DNA of 64,000 nt from contig NZ_LLWC01000026.1 of assembly GCF_001561995.1 (NCBI RefSeq), positions 1 to 64,000 of the forward strand. Reading direction: 5' to 3'. Both the position numbers and the translations under genes were made by a program. Each line of letters opens with the position of its first letter. Within the stretch, counting starts at the first letter, position 1. This DNA comes from Polycladidibacter hongkongensis (lineage in GTDB: Bacteria > Pseudomonadota > Alphaproteobacteria > Rhizobiales > Stappiaceae). A model generated the notes under the pieces. It made no database searches and had not been told where the DNA came from. It saw only the letters and a program-made list of their open reading frames with translations. Below, piece by piece: positions 6,823-16,232 of this stretch.

Positions 6823-6896
6823 TGGGGATTAGTTTAATGGTAGAACAGCGGACTCTGACTCCGTCAGTCCTGGTTCGAGTCCAGGATCCCCAGCCA
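6823..6896 (+). tRNA. tRNA-Gln(CTG)
   Basis: The 74-base cloverleaf has a 7-bp acceptor stem (TGGGGAT with ATCCCCA), D-arm, anticodon stem GCGGA/TCCGT with loop CTCTGAC (anticodon CTG), T-arm CCTGG-TTCGAGT-CCAGG, discriminator G and encoded CCA. All stems pair; there is one G-T at the base of the anticodon stem. It reads CAG codons. It marks the right border of the integrative remnant, yet the integrase lies on its 5' side, which is unusual for insertion into a tRNA 3' end. Confidence 0.95.
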
Positions 6897-7037
6897 TATC
6901 GTTTCTCAAATATCTCTTGTTGTTTACATTGCACTAGCCTGCGCTGTTTGGTAGCGCGCTGTGTGCGTCACTCAGTGTAATTTTCCTGTTATATTGCATA
7001 GCTATAGCCACCCGATCCATAGCTTTAACAGGTTCTT

Positions 7038-7766
7038 ATGCAGCTCCCCCTTGCCAAAAAACTTAGCCATATTCGCGTCATTGCCTTTGATAAGGATGGC
7101 ACCTTGTTCGACTTTGACCAGACATGGATCAACTTTTCACAAGCCATGCTGCACGCGTTGGCACCAGATGACACTTCTCTTAAACAGCGTCTTGGGGACA
7201 TTGCCGGTTTCGACGTAGAAACGCATAAATTCGTCCCCGGGGCTTTGGTGGTTGCTGGTTCTACGCAAGAGTTATGCGAGGCGTGGTTGCCTCTACTGCC
7301 AGCTTACGATTTAGATCGCTTGATGCAGTTGGCAGAACACGTCACGCTATCGACAAGGGCAGTTCCGGTCTGTGATCTGCCGCTCCTGCTTAGCGGATTA
7401 AAGCGCCACAAGATTCAACTCGCGGTGATCACCAATGATCTGGAAGCCTCAGCAAGGCAACAAACGCGAGATGCCGGCGTGGAAGACGAGTTTGCTATGA
7501 TCCTTGGATTTGACAGTGGAGGCCAGCCAAAACCTGCGGGCGATATGCTGCTTCGGGTTTGTGATAAATGCAATATCGTTCCGCATGAACTGATGATGGT
7601 TGGCGATAGTCTGCATGATTTCACTGCGGCGCGGGCAGCAGGGGCTGGTGTCACGCTTGGTGTACTTACCGGTCCGGCCACACGGGAAGATCTGGCTGGA
7701 TCTTGCGATTTTGTCGCACAAAGCATCGCCGAAATCCCTGCCCTATTGGGGCTTGCCACCTGCTAA
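7038..7766 (+). CDS. HAD-superfamily hydrolase, phosphoglycolate phosphatase-like
   Basis: This 242-aa haloacid-dehalogenase phosphatase carries motif I FDKDGTLFDF (nucleophile Asp18, Asp20), a mid-chain ITNDLE (motif II), a Lys in GGQPKPAG (motif III) and MMVGDSLHDFTAAR (motif IV). The helical cap lies between motifs I and II (subfamily I). The substrate is unknown; Gph-like enzymes remove phosphate from 2-phosphoglycolate, but HAD specificity cannot be read from motifs. It differs from the separate gph at 50565. It is the first chromosomal gene to the right of the element and is convergent with the next. Confidence 0.85.
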   Translation: MQLPLAKKLSHIRVIAFDKDGTLFDFDQTWINFSQAMLHALAPDDTSLKQRLGDIAGFDVETHKFVPGALVVAGSTQELCEAWLPLLPAYDLDRLMQLAEHVTLSTRAVPVCDLPLLLSGLKRHKIQLAVITNDLEASARQQTRDAGVEDEFAMILGFDSGGQPKPAGDMLLRVCDKCNIVPHELMMVGDSLHDFTAARAAGAGVTLGVLTGPATREDLAGSCDFVAQSIAEIPALLGLATC

Positions 7767-7841
7767 AGACGGCATGTACTTGAGCTTGGCAGATGCAATA
7801 TTTGCTGGGCGCCTGACGGACCTTAATGCGGTGATTTCGCT

Positions 7842-8183
7842 CTAGTTGCGCGGCATGTGGCGGGCACCGCCCAGTTGCCAACTGCTGCCAAAACTGTCTT
7901 TTGCTACGCAGCTTGATGTCTCGGCCAAGCCAAAAATCAGGCAATGCACGGTTACCGCGCTCACCAACTGCTTCCGCAGATGCTCTGCGCTCTTTGCAGG
8001 CCGCATCAGGCCGACAGAGAGGATGCCGTGGGCATGGTACAGATTCATGCGGGCAGCATCGACAACTTCGGCGCGGCCGCTAATGGCTTGTAGCTGCTGG
8101 ATTTGCAGAGAACCTTTAGTGGGTTCTGCCTTGGCTGCACCGGTTGCCAGCAGCAGAAGCGCCAGCGCAGCATAAGCGTACAT
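7842..8183 (-). CDS. small exported protein of unknown function
   Basis: This 113-aa protein has a signal peptide (MYAYAALALLLLATGAAKA, cut before EPTKG). The ATG at 8183 is chosen because GGAGGAAGG lies nine bases upstream; an in-frame TTG two codons earlier is too close. Two Cys residues in the mature part (HCLIF and SSCVA) could form a disulfide in the periplasm. No family is recognised. It is convergent with the HAD gene. Confidence 0.6.
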   Translation of the reverse strand: MYAYAALALLLLATGAAKAEPTKGSLQIQQLQAISGRAEVVDAARMNLYHAHGILSVGLMRPAKSAEHLRKQLVSAVTVHCLIFGLAETSSCVAKDSFGSSWQLGGARHMPRN

Positions 8184-8429
8184 CTTCAAATTCCTTCCTC
8201 CATCCTATTGATAACGCAGGGTTAGAATTTGAATATATCACGATTTTGCTGCACTTTGTGCGCTTTGTTTCATTTTGGTGACAAACAAGTCAGCTTAGTT
8301 GCCATATGATTAAGCGCTTTTACGGAGAGACCTTTCCGCCTCACCCTCATATCGCATTAAGAATATTTACACGCATTGGCAGTCGATTGCTCACGCAGGT
8401 GTGATCGAGCGGGCGCAATCTATGAGTTT

Positions 8430-11400
8430 TTATAGATTGCGCGTTGCGCTTATTTCCCGGGTTAACTGCTCCTCTCGGTGGCTACGTGGTTTGCTTAGCC
8501 CCGCGAGCAAGCGATAGGCGACCGGGATCAAATACATGGTCGCCAATGTGGCAAAACCAAGTCCACCGACGATCACCCAACCGAGCTGCACGCGCGCCTC
8601 GGCTCCTGCGCCAAAGGCCAAGACCAGCGGCACCGCCCCAAGTACAGTGGAGGCCACTGTCATCACAATGGGTCGCAGGCGCAGCTGACACGCATTTTGA
8701 ATCGCATCGGCAACAGATTGCCCGCGTTCGCGCAGTTGATTGGCAAATTCGACAATGAGAATGCCATTTTTCGCCATCAAGCCAACAAGGAGGATGATGC
8801 CGATCTGGCTATACACATTGAGCGAAGCGCCTGCCAAATCCATTGCGATAAAGGCAGCTGCAACGCCGAAAGGAACCGACAACAGTATTATTAGCGCGCA
8901 AACAAAGCTCTCAAATTGCGCAGAAAGCACCAAAAAGACAACCAGCACGGCAAAGGCAAAGGTGAGCAGCATATTGGCGCTGTTCCCCTCCAGCAGCGCC
9001 GCTTCTGACAGCAGGGTCAAGCTGGTACCTGCGGGCAGAACTTCTGCCGCAGTTGCCTGCAAGTCTTTGACAGCGCTGGCTAAATCATAGCCCCCTGCCA
9101 ATGATAGGGAGACAGGCACAGCGCGTTGCTGCGCCTCACGGGTAAGCGAGGGGGCAACGGCCTCTTCTTCTATGGTGATGATCGACGACAGGGGCAGCAT
9201 GGTGCCATCGCTGGTTTTAACAAAAATGTTCTCAAGGTCTTTGGTTGAGGCAAGCGGATCACCGCCCGCTTCCATAATAAGTGGCACGCCGTCATCGCCA
9301 ATGAACAACTCGGCCACTTGCGAGCCATCCAGCAGCATCCGCAGGTTGGCAGATATGCCCTCGGCACTGAGCCCCAGATCTTCTGCGCGCTCGCGATCAA
9401 CATGGATGAGCAACTGCGGCTGGGTCGTATCGTAGGACAAGCGGGCCCGCAACACCTTGCCGGGGAAGCGATCTTGCATAGCATCGCTTAAACTCTGCGC
9501 AGCGGCGGCGATCGCATCGTAATTGCTGCCGGTGACCGCAAAGCTCAGCCCCTGCCCCGCACCGCGCACCCCAAGCGTGTTGGGCTGGAAGATAAAGACG
9601 TTGATACCGGTAATCCCTGATAATTTTTTACGAAGCTGCGCGATGATCTGCGCCTGGCTGCGGCTGCGCTCTTGCCAATCGCTAAGCGGCACAACGATGA
9701 AGCCGCTATTTAGCGAGCCGGTACCAGCAATGACAAGCGGAGATTTGGCCTCGCCGGGGCGGGTGGTCTCGCGGATAATCGTCTCGATTTGCGAGAGTTT
9801 ATCGCGGGTGTATTCAAGCGACACCCCTTGCGGCGCCACAGCACGCATGAGAATTACCGCCCGGTCTTCTTGCGGAGTGAGCTCTTGGGGTAAGTGCTTG
9901 TAGCTGGCAAAACCGATAAGACAAAACAGGGCTGCCATTGCCAATGGGATCAGCGGGCGCGACAAGGAAGCCTGTAAGCTGCGCAGATACACATTGGCAA
10001 ATCGCTGCCCAATTTGCTTGATTACCCGCCCGAGAGCCGATGCCTGCTGCTCAGATGAAACATCACGCTGTTTTAGCAGGTTTGCCGCAAGCATGGGCGC
10101 CAGCGTGAGTGCAACGAATGAGGAAAGCCCGACACAAATCGCGAGTACAAAGCCGAATTCCGAGAACAACTTGCCAATACTACCGGGCAGGAAGGATATG
10201 GGGATGAACACGGCGGCGAGCGTCGCTGTGGTGGTGATGACGGCAAAGAACACCTCACGCGTGCCAAAAATGGCGGCAACGGCGGGTGTTTCGCCGCGCG
10301 CGATACGCTTGGTGATGTTTTCCAATACCACGATGGCATCATCAACAACCATGCCGGTGGCGAGCAACAGAGCAAGCAAGGTAAGCACATTGATGGAGAA
10401 CCCGGCCATCCAGATGGCGCTCAGAGCACCGATCAGGGCGACGGGTACAGTGAGGGCCGGAATGAGCGTTATGCGAAAGCGCCCGAGGAACAACCAGATA
10501 ATCGCAATGACAATACCGGTAGCATAGAATATTGACAGGAAAGCCTCGTTCAATGCACCTGAGATGAAACGTGCATCGTCGGAAGATATAAAAATATCGG
10601 TTCCAGCGGGTAAATCTTGCTTGATGATTGCGACTTCGCGTTTAACCGCATTTGAAATCTCGATGGTGTTGGAATCTGCCGAGCGAATTACGCCGAGTGA
10701 CAGTGCCCTTGCGCCTTCAAAATACGCACCGGAGCTGGCCCGGCTTGGGCCATAGGTGACAAGGGCAACATCTGCAATGCGGGTATCGGGGTTGATGCGT
10801 ACATTGGCAATATCTTCCGCGCTTTGCACATCGGCATTGGCGCGCACGAACAGGTCTTGCGTGTTGGTGCGCAGGGAACCGGCGGAAGTGTCTTGCGCCA
10901 GCTCTGTTAGCACGGCGCGCACTTGCGACAGTGTCAGCCCTCTAGAGGCCAGAGCGCGCAGATCCACCGCGATTTTGAAGACCGGATCACGGGCCCCATA
11001 AACGGAGACAGAGGCGACACCATCAATGGCGGCGAGGCGATCTGTGACCACATCCTCGACATATTTGGTCAGTTGCGCGATTGGTAGAGTGCTCGATGAG
11101 ACCACCAGTCGCATAACAGGGGAGGCATCGGCATCAGCTTTCACCACGACAGGGCTTTCTGCATCATCAGGCAGGCGACGGGTAACCGAAGAAACCGCAT
11201 CGCGCACATCGTTAACCGCTTCGCTCAAATCGATCTGCGGCAAAAACTCAATGGTGATGCGGCTGCGTCCGTAGCGTGAGCTGGAGGAGATTGAGGCAAT
11301 GCCGGAGGTGCGTGCTACCGCCTTTTCGATCATACTGGTCACTTCAGCATCCACCACTTCCGGCGTGGCGCCGCTATAAGTGGTGGTCACGGTGACCACC

Positions 11401-11636
11401 GGGCGGTCGATATTCGGCATCTCACGCAGTTCGATACCAAAGAAAGCAGCGATGCCAGCTGTCACCAGCAATAGGTTGAGGACGATAGCCAGCACCGGGC
11501 GGCGCACGCAAAGCGCATAAATGCCTTTAAGGGCGGCAGAGCTGTTGCCAGTCTCGTTTGATGCTGTGGCGGACGGGTTTTGTGCGCTTGCAGCTTCTGG
11601 CGCGTTGTCGGCAGAAGGCGTGTTTTGGTTTTGCAT
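8430..11636 (-). CDS. RND efflux pump inner-membrane permease (HAE1 type)
   Basis: This 1068-aa AcrB-family drug/proton antiporter has a first membrane helix at ~50-72, a large periplasmic loop, and TM4 with the proton-relay pair VVDDAIVVLEN (Asp at ~431/432). The matching Lys lies in LMAKNGILIVEF (~residue 953), so the coupling machinery looks intact. The N-terminus has a ~35-residue polar cytoplasmic extension. It is downstream of and co-oriented with its membrane-fusion partner (13-base gap). No outer-membrane channel gene is adjacent, so it probably uses a shared TolC-like protein. Substrates are unknown. Confidence 0.93.
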   Translation of the reverse strand: MQNQNTPSADNAPEAASAQNPSATASNETGNSSAALKGIYALCVRRPVLAIVLNLLLVTAGIAAFFGIELREMPNIDRPVVTVTTTYSGATPEVVDAEVTSMIEKAVARTSGIASISSSSRYGRSRITIEFLPQIDLSEAVNDVRDAVSSVTRRLPDDAESPVVVKADADASPVMRLVVSSSTLPIAQLTKYVEDVVTDRLAAIDGVASVSVYGARDPVFKIAVDLRALASRGLTLSQVRAVLTELAQDTSAGSLRTNTQDLFVRANADVQSAEDIANVRINPDTRIADVALVTYGPSRASSGAYFEGARALSLGVIRSADSNTIEISNAVKREVAIIKQDLPAGTDIFISSDDARFISGALNEAFLSIFYATGIVIAIIWLFLGRFRITLIPALTVPVALIGALSAIWMAGFSINVLTLLALLLATGMVVDDAIVVLENITKRIARGETPAVAAIFGTREVFFAVITTTATLAAVFIPISFLPGSIGKLFSEFGFVLAICVGLSSFVALTLAPMLAANLLKQRDVSSEQQASALGRVIKQIGQRFANVYLRSLQASLSRPLIPLAMAALFCLIGFASYKHLPQELTPQEDRAVILMRAVAPQGVSLEYTRDKLSQIETIIRETTRPGEAKSPLVIAGTGSLNSGFIVVPLSDWQERSRSQAQIIAQLRKKLSGITGINVFIFQPNTLGVRGAGQGLSFAVTGSNYDAIAAAAQSLSDAMQDRFPGKVLRARLSYDTTQPQLLIHVDRERAEDLGLSAEGISANLRMLLDGSQVAELFIGDDGVPLIMEAGGDPLASTKDLENIFVKTSDGTMLPLSSIITIEEEAVAPSLTREAQQRAVPVSLSLAGGYDLASAVKDLQATAAEVLPAGTSLTLLSEAALLEGNSANMLLTFAFAVLVVFLVLSAQFESFVCALIILLSVPFGVAAAFIAMDLAGASLNVYSQIGIILLVGLMAKNGILIVEFANQLRERGQSVADAIQNACQLRLRPIVMTVASTVLGAVPLVLAFGAGAEARVQLGWVIVGGLGFATLATMYLIPVAYRLLAGLSKPRSHREEQLTREISATRNL

Positions 11637-11648
11637 GCTCGTCTCCTG

Positions 11649-12824
11649 CTAACTAGCCGAGCTTGGCTCTTGCGGGGCACTGCCGGAGTTTTGCAGTTTA
11701 ACACTCATGCCTTGGCGCAGGGTGCGGGCGGTCTCGGTGACAACCTCCTCGCCTTTTTTGAGCGGCGCGTCGATCAGGATTGCAAAGGCGCCACGATCTA
11801 TGATCGTGATGTCAACGCGGCTAACCTTGTCACCTGAGATTTTCCAAAGATATGGACCGATTTTGTCCCAATGCACCGCCATAGGCGGCACGGCTAAGTG
11901 AGCCGTGCCTTGCAAGGGCACCTCGACATCAAATGTCAGGCCGGACTGCAAGATTTCCTGCGGATTGGCAGAGGTGGCGCGCACTGTCAGCGTGCGGGAG
12001 AGCGGATCTATGCGCCCGGCAAGTTCGGAGATTGTTCCGCTCAGGGTTTTACCGGGCAGCACTGGCGTACTTAGTTTCACCGCTTGACCAAGCTCCAGCT
12101 GGGCGGAGAACCGCTCGGGCACGACAAATTCCACCTGAATTTTTGAACGATCGTCAAGGCCAACAATTCGGCTGGACTGGTTGATAAAATCACCGCGCAC
12201 CACATCGTAGATGCCAAGTGTTCCGGCAAATGGTGCTTTGACCTGACGACGCTCCAGATCAAGCTGCGCTTTTTCAACATCAAGCTGAGCGCGCGACAGG
12301 GTAAGGCGCGCCGTTTGTAGCTGCACTGAAGAAATGGTCTGGCTGGTGATCAACTTTTCATAGCGTGCAAGCTGGTCTTCTGTATCGGCCAGGGCGAGTT
12401 GCGCTTGTTGCAAGGCAAGTCGTTCGGCACGATCATCGAGCTGGAGGATCACCTCCCCCTTTGCCACTCGATCTCCGGAGGATTTGGGCAGCTCAACAAT
12501 GCGGCCCGTGCTTTCTGCATAAAGATCGGTTTTGCGCAGGGCACGCCCTGTACCGATTGCCCGAACAAAGCTGTCCGTGGTTGCTGTAGATACAGGCTGT
12601 GTGCGTACAAGCACAGCGCGCCCTGTGCCCCGTGCGCCTGCGCGCGCTTTAGATGCACCGTTTTGCTTCGCCGCGGCTTGTTGCGGCCAAAGCTGCAAGC
12701 CGATTGCAGCAAACGCAGGCTGCGGAGTGTCAAACAACGCCGGTTTACTGACAAATAGAAGAGCATAGGTGGCTACAAAAATAACAGCTACCGAGCCGAG
12801 AGGTTTTTTTATTCTGGTTAACAT
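11649..12824 (-). CDS. RND efflux periplasmic adaptor (membrane fusion protein)
   Basis: This 391-aa HlyD/AcrA-family protein has an N-terminal membrane anchor (KPLGSVAVIFVATYALLFVS), a split barrel-sandwich domain (LRKTDLYAESTGRIVELP and QVKAPFAGTLGIYDVV), a helical hairpin between them (~130-200), a beta-barrel (KIQVEFVVPERF) and a membrane-proximal domain. It would bridge the permease encoded just downstream to an outer-membrane channel. The Shine-Dalgarno is weak. The 246 bases upstream (12825-13070) lie between diverging ends and hold no clear gene. Confidence 0.92.
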   Translation of the reverse strand: MLTRIKKPLGSVAVIFVATYALLFVSKPALFDTPQPAFAAIGLQLWPQQAAAKQNGASKARAGARGTGRAVLVRTQPVSTATTDSFVRAIGTGRALRKTDLYAESTGRIVELPKSSGDRVAKGEVILQLDDRAERLALQQAQLALADTEDQLARYEKLITSQTISSVQLQTARLTLSRAQLDVEKAQLDLERRQVKAPFAGTLGIYDVVRGDFINQSSRIVGLDDRSKIQVEFVVPERFSAQLELGQAVKLSTPVLPGKTLSGTISELAGRIDPLSRTLTVRATSANPQEILQSGLTFDVEVPLQGTAHLAVPPMAVHWDKIGPYLWKISGDKVSRVDITIIDRGAFAILIDAPLKKGEEVVTETARTLRQGMSVKLQNSGSAPQEPSSAS

Positions 12825-13070
12825 TGTGTGCTTGCTGTCCGCTTCTAGCGCTTGCCCTAGGCAAAGATAGACCCTTTAAATTAGGTTATAAGGCATCTTT
12901 TGAAAAAGTGCAGAGCGCAGAACGGTCAAATACATTTGATTACACTTTTGCGCGGGATTGCGACAAGCCGCGCGACTTTTTGCAACAAGGTGACGTGATG
13001 CGTGTCACAAACGCAAAAGGCGGATTAGTTAACCCCGCCATTTGCGTAAGCTCTCTTGATTCAGACCGGC

Positions 13071-13799
13071 TTAAGCGCTGGCGGATGGCGGCTGTGTTGA
13101 GGCGGTCGGAGTTGTTGGCGTTGGAGCACCACGGACAATAACACGGGTATGATTTGGTACCCGGTTGTAGAGGTCGACCACATCTTGATTGAGCAAGCGG
13201 ATACAGCCGGAGGAGACGTTGCGGCCAATCGACCATACCTCAGCTGTGCCGTGCAGGCGATATAGCGTATCCTTACCACCAGAGAACAGATAGAGCGCAC
13301 GGGCGCCAAGCGGGTTGTCGAGCCCCGGCGCCATGCCATTGCGATATTTCTCCAGCTCAGGTTGGCGGGCGATCATCTCTGCGGGCGGAGTCCATTTGGG
13401 CCACTTGCGCTTGTATTGCACCAAGGCATCTCCTGCCCAGCCAAAGCCAGCGCGGCCAACACCCACACCATAGCGCATGGCCGTGCCGTCATTGTTCACC
13501 AGATAAAGAAACTTCTCAAAGGGATCGACCACCAGCGTGCCTGCCGGTTCTGGTCCGGTAAACTCTACCGTTTGGCGCAGATAGCGCTGATTGGCGATCT
13601 GCTTCAAATCGATTGCGGGCAGCGGAAACTGTTCAGAGGGCTGCGCGACGTAAAGGCCGATATAGTAGGGATCAGTTCGCAAGTCGCGTGGGCGCGTGGA
13701 TGAGGAATAGACCAGCGCGCTGCGCGGCGTGGTGCTGCACCCCGCTAAAAGCGCGGCAGAGCCGGTGAGCAGAAAGGTTCGACGGGAGAGGCTTTTCAT
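13071..13799 (-). CDS. L,D-transpeptidase (YkuD family), lipoprotein
   Basis: This 242-aa lipoprotein has a TAT-like N-terminus (SRRTFLLTGSAALLAGC) and lipobox Cys21. The YkuD domain spans ~85-225, with catalytic His183 (LHGTAEVW) and Cys199 in VSSGCIRLLN. The usual SHGC motif is SSGC here, a variant common in alphaproteobacterial ErfK-like enzymes. Such enzymes make 3-3 cross-links in peptidoglycan or attach proteins to it in the periplasm. The C-terminus has a Pro/Thr-rich tail. Confidence 0.88.
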   Translation of the reverse strand: MKSLSRRTFLLTGSAALLAGCSTTPRSALVYSSSTRPRDLRTDPYYIGLYVAQPSEQFPLPAIDLKQIANQRYLRQTVEFTGPEPAGTLVVDPFEKFLYLVNNDGTAMRYGVGVGRAGFGWAGDALVQYKRKWPKWTPPAEMIARQPELEKYRNGMAPGLDNPLGARALYLFSGGKDTLYRLHGTAEVWSIGRNVSSGCIRLLNQDVVDLYNRVPNHTRVIVRGAPTPTTPTASTQPPSASA

Positions 13800-14245
13800 G
13801 AAGTCTTTCTTCTTATCGTCTTACTTGATGAGAGGCGGTGCGGGACACCGATATGCGGCATTTGCGCCAAAAGCACATGCAATTGCGGCGATTTTGGCGA
13901 GTTTGGCCGCACACCCGCTAAAAAACTGGGAAAAAACCTCTGATAATTTTCACTAGTTTGTGATGACGGGGGTAAACGCCTGCCGCAGCCTCGTCAATCA
14001 CAGTGTCTTTTCCAGCGCAGAAACTGGAACCACACTGGTTTTTGTTGCCAAGCGCGCAGCAACAATGCCGCCAAGTGTTACTCAATTGAACACAAATAAA
14101 AGCGGAGCTGTTAGCGCGATTGGCGATCCACTTACAAGACCGATCAAAAACAGTATGAAAAGTGATAGGTTTACAGCAAAGGCACCTAGATTAGATTTGC
14201 AGCGTATACGGAGCTTTTAGTTTTGCCCCAAAATGTCACGTGCCC
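13800..14245. other. intergenic, no gene supported
   Basis: This 446-base stretch lies upstream of the lipoprotein transpeptidase and downstream of the allantoinase gene, both leftward. An 86-codon rightward frame (13960-14220) has no Shine-Dalgarno and no recognisable protein features, so it is not called. The stretch probably carries the promoter of the transpeptidase gene. No hairpin with a T-run was seen for the allantoinase end. Confidence 0.4.
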
Positions 14246-15277
14246 CTATTTCGGCGGATGATTTTCGTGCCAGTGGCGAGCGATTTGCTCACGGGTAGCG
14301 ACCCAGATATCAGGATAGCCAGCGATGTAATCCAAGAAGCGATTTAGGGCTGCCATGCGTCCCGGACGGCCCACAAGGCGGCAATGCAGACCTACCGACA
14401 TCATCTTGGGAGCGCCTTGTTGTCCCTCTGCATAAAGACTATCAAATGTGTCGCGTAAATAGGCGTAGAACTGGTCGCCGCTATTAAAGCCCTGCACGGT
14501 AGCAAAGCGCATATCGTTGCAATCCAGAGTATAGGGGACCACCAGATGTGGGCCGTTGTCGCCCGTTACCCAGTATGGAAGATCATCGGCGTAACTGTCT
14601 GCATCATAGAGAAAGCCGCCGTCTTGCATCACAATTTCGCGAGTATTGGCGGAACAGCGGCCAAGGTACCAACCTGTCGGGCGGGCGCCAGTGGCCTCTT
14701 GATGTAGGCGGATAGCTTCTTGCAAGTGATACCGCTCTTCATCGAACGAAAAGTCTTTGTACTCGATCCATTTCAAGCCGTGGGAGGCGATTTCCCAGTC
14801 GGCACTTTTCATGGCAGCCACAGCCTGCGGATTGCGTGCAAGAGCCGTAGCTACGGCAAACACGGTTACCGGCAGCTTGCGTGCCGTGAAGGCGCGATGT
14901 AGACGCCAGAAGCCCGCGCGGGCGCCATACTCGTAAATGCTCTCCATATTCATATGGCGCATGTTGGGCCATGGCTGTGCTCCAACAATCTCAGAGAGGA
15001 AGGCCTCGGAGGCCGGGTCACCATGCAGCACGCAATTCTCGCCGCCCTCCTCGTAGTTCACAACAAATTGAACAGCGAGCTTCGCGCCACCTGGCCAGTG
15101 CGGATCCGGCGTCTCCGCGCCATAACCCACCAAATCTCGCGGGTATTGCGCTTCAGCGTCGCCGTAGTCGGGCCGGGCTGACGCCCGCTCATTTGTTTGG
15201 CGCGCAGCGGCGCCCGAATGAAGGGACTTAGGGGCTGTTTGGTTCCGTCGCGCGGATTTGAAAACGAGTTTTTTCAT
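14246..15277 (-). CDS. puuE: PuuE-type allantoinase / polysaccharide-deacetylase-fold hydrolase
   Basis: This 343-aa protein has the NodB-like fold of cofactor-independent allantoinases: YPRDLVGYGAETPDPHWPGG, then VVNYEEGGENCVLHGD, RHMNMESIYEYGARAGFWRL, ASHGLKWIEYKD and GWYLGRCSANT. PuuE hydrolyses allantoin to allantoate in purine breakdown. The family usually begins close to YPRD; here ~43 polar, basic residues precede it, with an ATG backed by AGGTGA, so the extension seems real. No urate or allantoate genes are adjacent, so a different ring-amide substrate is possible. Confidence 0.8.
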   Translation of the reverse strand: MKKLVFKSARRNQTAPKSLHSGAAARQTNERASARPDYGDAEAQYPRDLVGYGAETPDPHWPGGAKLAVQFVVNYEEGGENCVLHGDPASEAFLSEIVGAQPWPNMRHMNMESIYEYGARAGFWRLHRAFTARKLPVTVFAVATALARNPQAVAAMKSADWEIASHGLKWIEYKDFSFDEERYHLQEAIRLHQEATGARPTGWYLGRCSANTREIVMQDGGFLYDADSYADDLPYWVTGDNGPHLVVPYTLDCNDMRFATVQGFNSGDQFYAYLRDTFDSLYAEGQQGAPKMMSVGLHCRLVGRPGRMAALNRFLDYIAGYPDIWVATREQIARHWHENHPPK

Positions 15278-15658
15278 AGATCACCTTAAGTCGTCTGTTG
15301 CTGCAAGAAGACCGCAGAACTACCCATGGGCCAGAGATCAGCCCCTTCGCAGGCCTTTTACGTGGTCCTCATAGATTATGTAGAAACAAAGGGTTTTGCG
15401 AGACTGGTTTAGAATGCACATGGCGTTTTTTAGAATTAATCGCCATTTTTTTGCCATAGAGCCTTGAAAGGGAGCATTGTAATACCACCTTAACCGTAAA
15501 TATCGAATTGCCACTAAAGAACGGGTTGCCAAGCCTTTTCTCGGGGTTCGATTTACAGGCTCTGTATATTGACATATATCGAATTGATAGACTAAGAGTA
15601 TATCGCATTGATACATACTAAGTGGTTTGCCATGTGGCGGCTACAGAGGTTTCAGGCG
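15278..15658. other. divergent intergenic region (allantoinase / PadR)
   Basis: This AT-rich 381-base region contains the promoters of the leftward allantoinase gene and the rightward PadR operon. It holds three copies of an ATATCGAATTG-type element, listed separately. No gene is supported inside it. Confidence 0.5.
15500..15613 (+). promoter_or_regulatory. candidate PadR operator repeats
   Basis: TATCGAATTGATA (15577-15589) and TATCGCATTGATA (15601-15613) are near-palindromes (TATC...GATA) 24 bases apart, about two helical turns. A third half-copy ATATCGAATTG lies at 15500-15510. A TTGACA box (15569-15574) abuts the first full copy. These sit 45-90 bases upstream of the PadR start and are plausible autoregulatory sites. 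Confidence 0.5.
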
Positions 15659-16219
15659 ATGTCGACACGACGATTTTGCCTTGCGGTGCTCTCTATGGGA
15701 GAGGCCACAGGGTACGAGATCAGGAATGCGGCGCGAGAAGGGCAATTCAATGTTTTTGTGAATGCCAGTTTCGGGTCAATTTACCCCTGTTTGAAATCCA
15801 TGAAGGACGAGGGTCTCGTCGCCCTTCGGGAAGAAAACGAAAATAACCGACCGGCGCGGAAGGTCTACTCCCTGACCGAACATGGACGCCGGGCATTCAT
15901 TGATGAATTGCGCAAATCTCCTGTCGAGGATGTGTTTCGCTCTTCCTTTTTGTTGGCAGCTTTGTTTGCCAAACTTTTGGGCGAGGAAGAGATCGCACGG
16001 CAGCTTGATCAGCGTGAAGCCTATATTCGGCGCTTGCTTGCCGAACTGGAAGAAGAGTTGCGTACCACTGCTTGCCATGCGGCCCGTTGGACGATGAGTT
16101 ACGGGGTGCATACGTACAAGGCAAGCCTAACCTATATTGTAGAAAACAGAGATACATTGCTGGCGCTGGCCAAGACTGCCCCAGGCCTTCCTCAGCAGCT
16201 CTCGCAACCGCAAGACTAG
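15659..16219 (+). CDS. PadR-family transcriptional regulator
   Basis: This 186-aa protein starts at MSTRRFCLAVLSMGEATGYEI; the upstream in-frame Mets lack a Shine-Dalgarno, whereas AGAGG precedes this one. The winged helix has the PadR signature (TGYEIRNAAREG, FGSIYPCLKSMKDEGLV, YSLTEHGRRAF). A long C-terminal coiled-coil dimerisation domain of the PadR_C/Vir_act_alpha type (~100-180) follows. It lies 13 bases ahead of an RND pump operon and probably represses it until a pump substrate binds. Confidence 0.88.
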   Translation: MSTRRFCLAVLSMGEATGYEIRNAAREGQFNVFVNASFGSIYPCLKSMKDEGLVALREENENNRPARKVYSLTEHGRRAFIDELRKSPVEDVFRSSFLLAALFAKLLGEEEIARQLDQREAYIRRLLAELEEELRTTACHAARWTMSYGVHTYKASLTYIVENRDTLLALAKTAPGLPQQLSQPQD

Positions 16220-16232
16220 CGGAGAAAATTCA

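Noticed and set aside
6823-6896. tRNA-Gln as a classic attB with duplicated 3' end
   Set aside because: The tRNA is intact and no second copy of its 3' end is visible in the window. The integrase lies on the 5' side, so the classic model is not supported.
8415-8440. 9-bp hairpin over the end of the first RND permease gene
   Set aside because: It overlaps the stop codon and has no T-run beyond the gene on the minus strand, so I do not call it a terminator.
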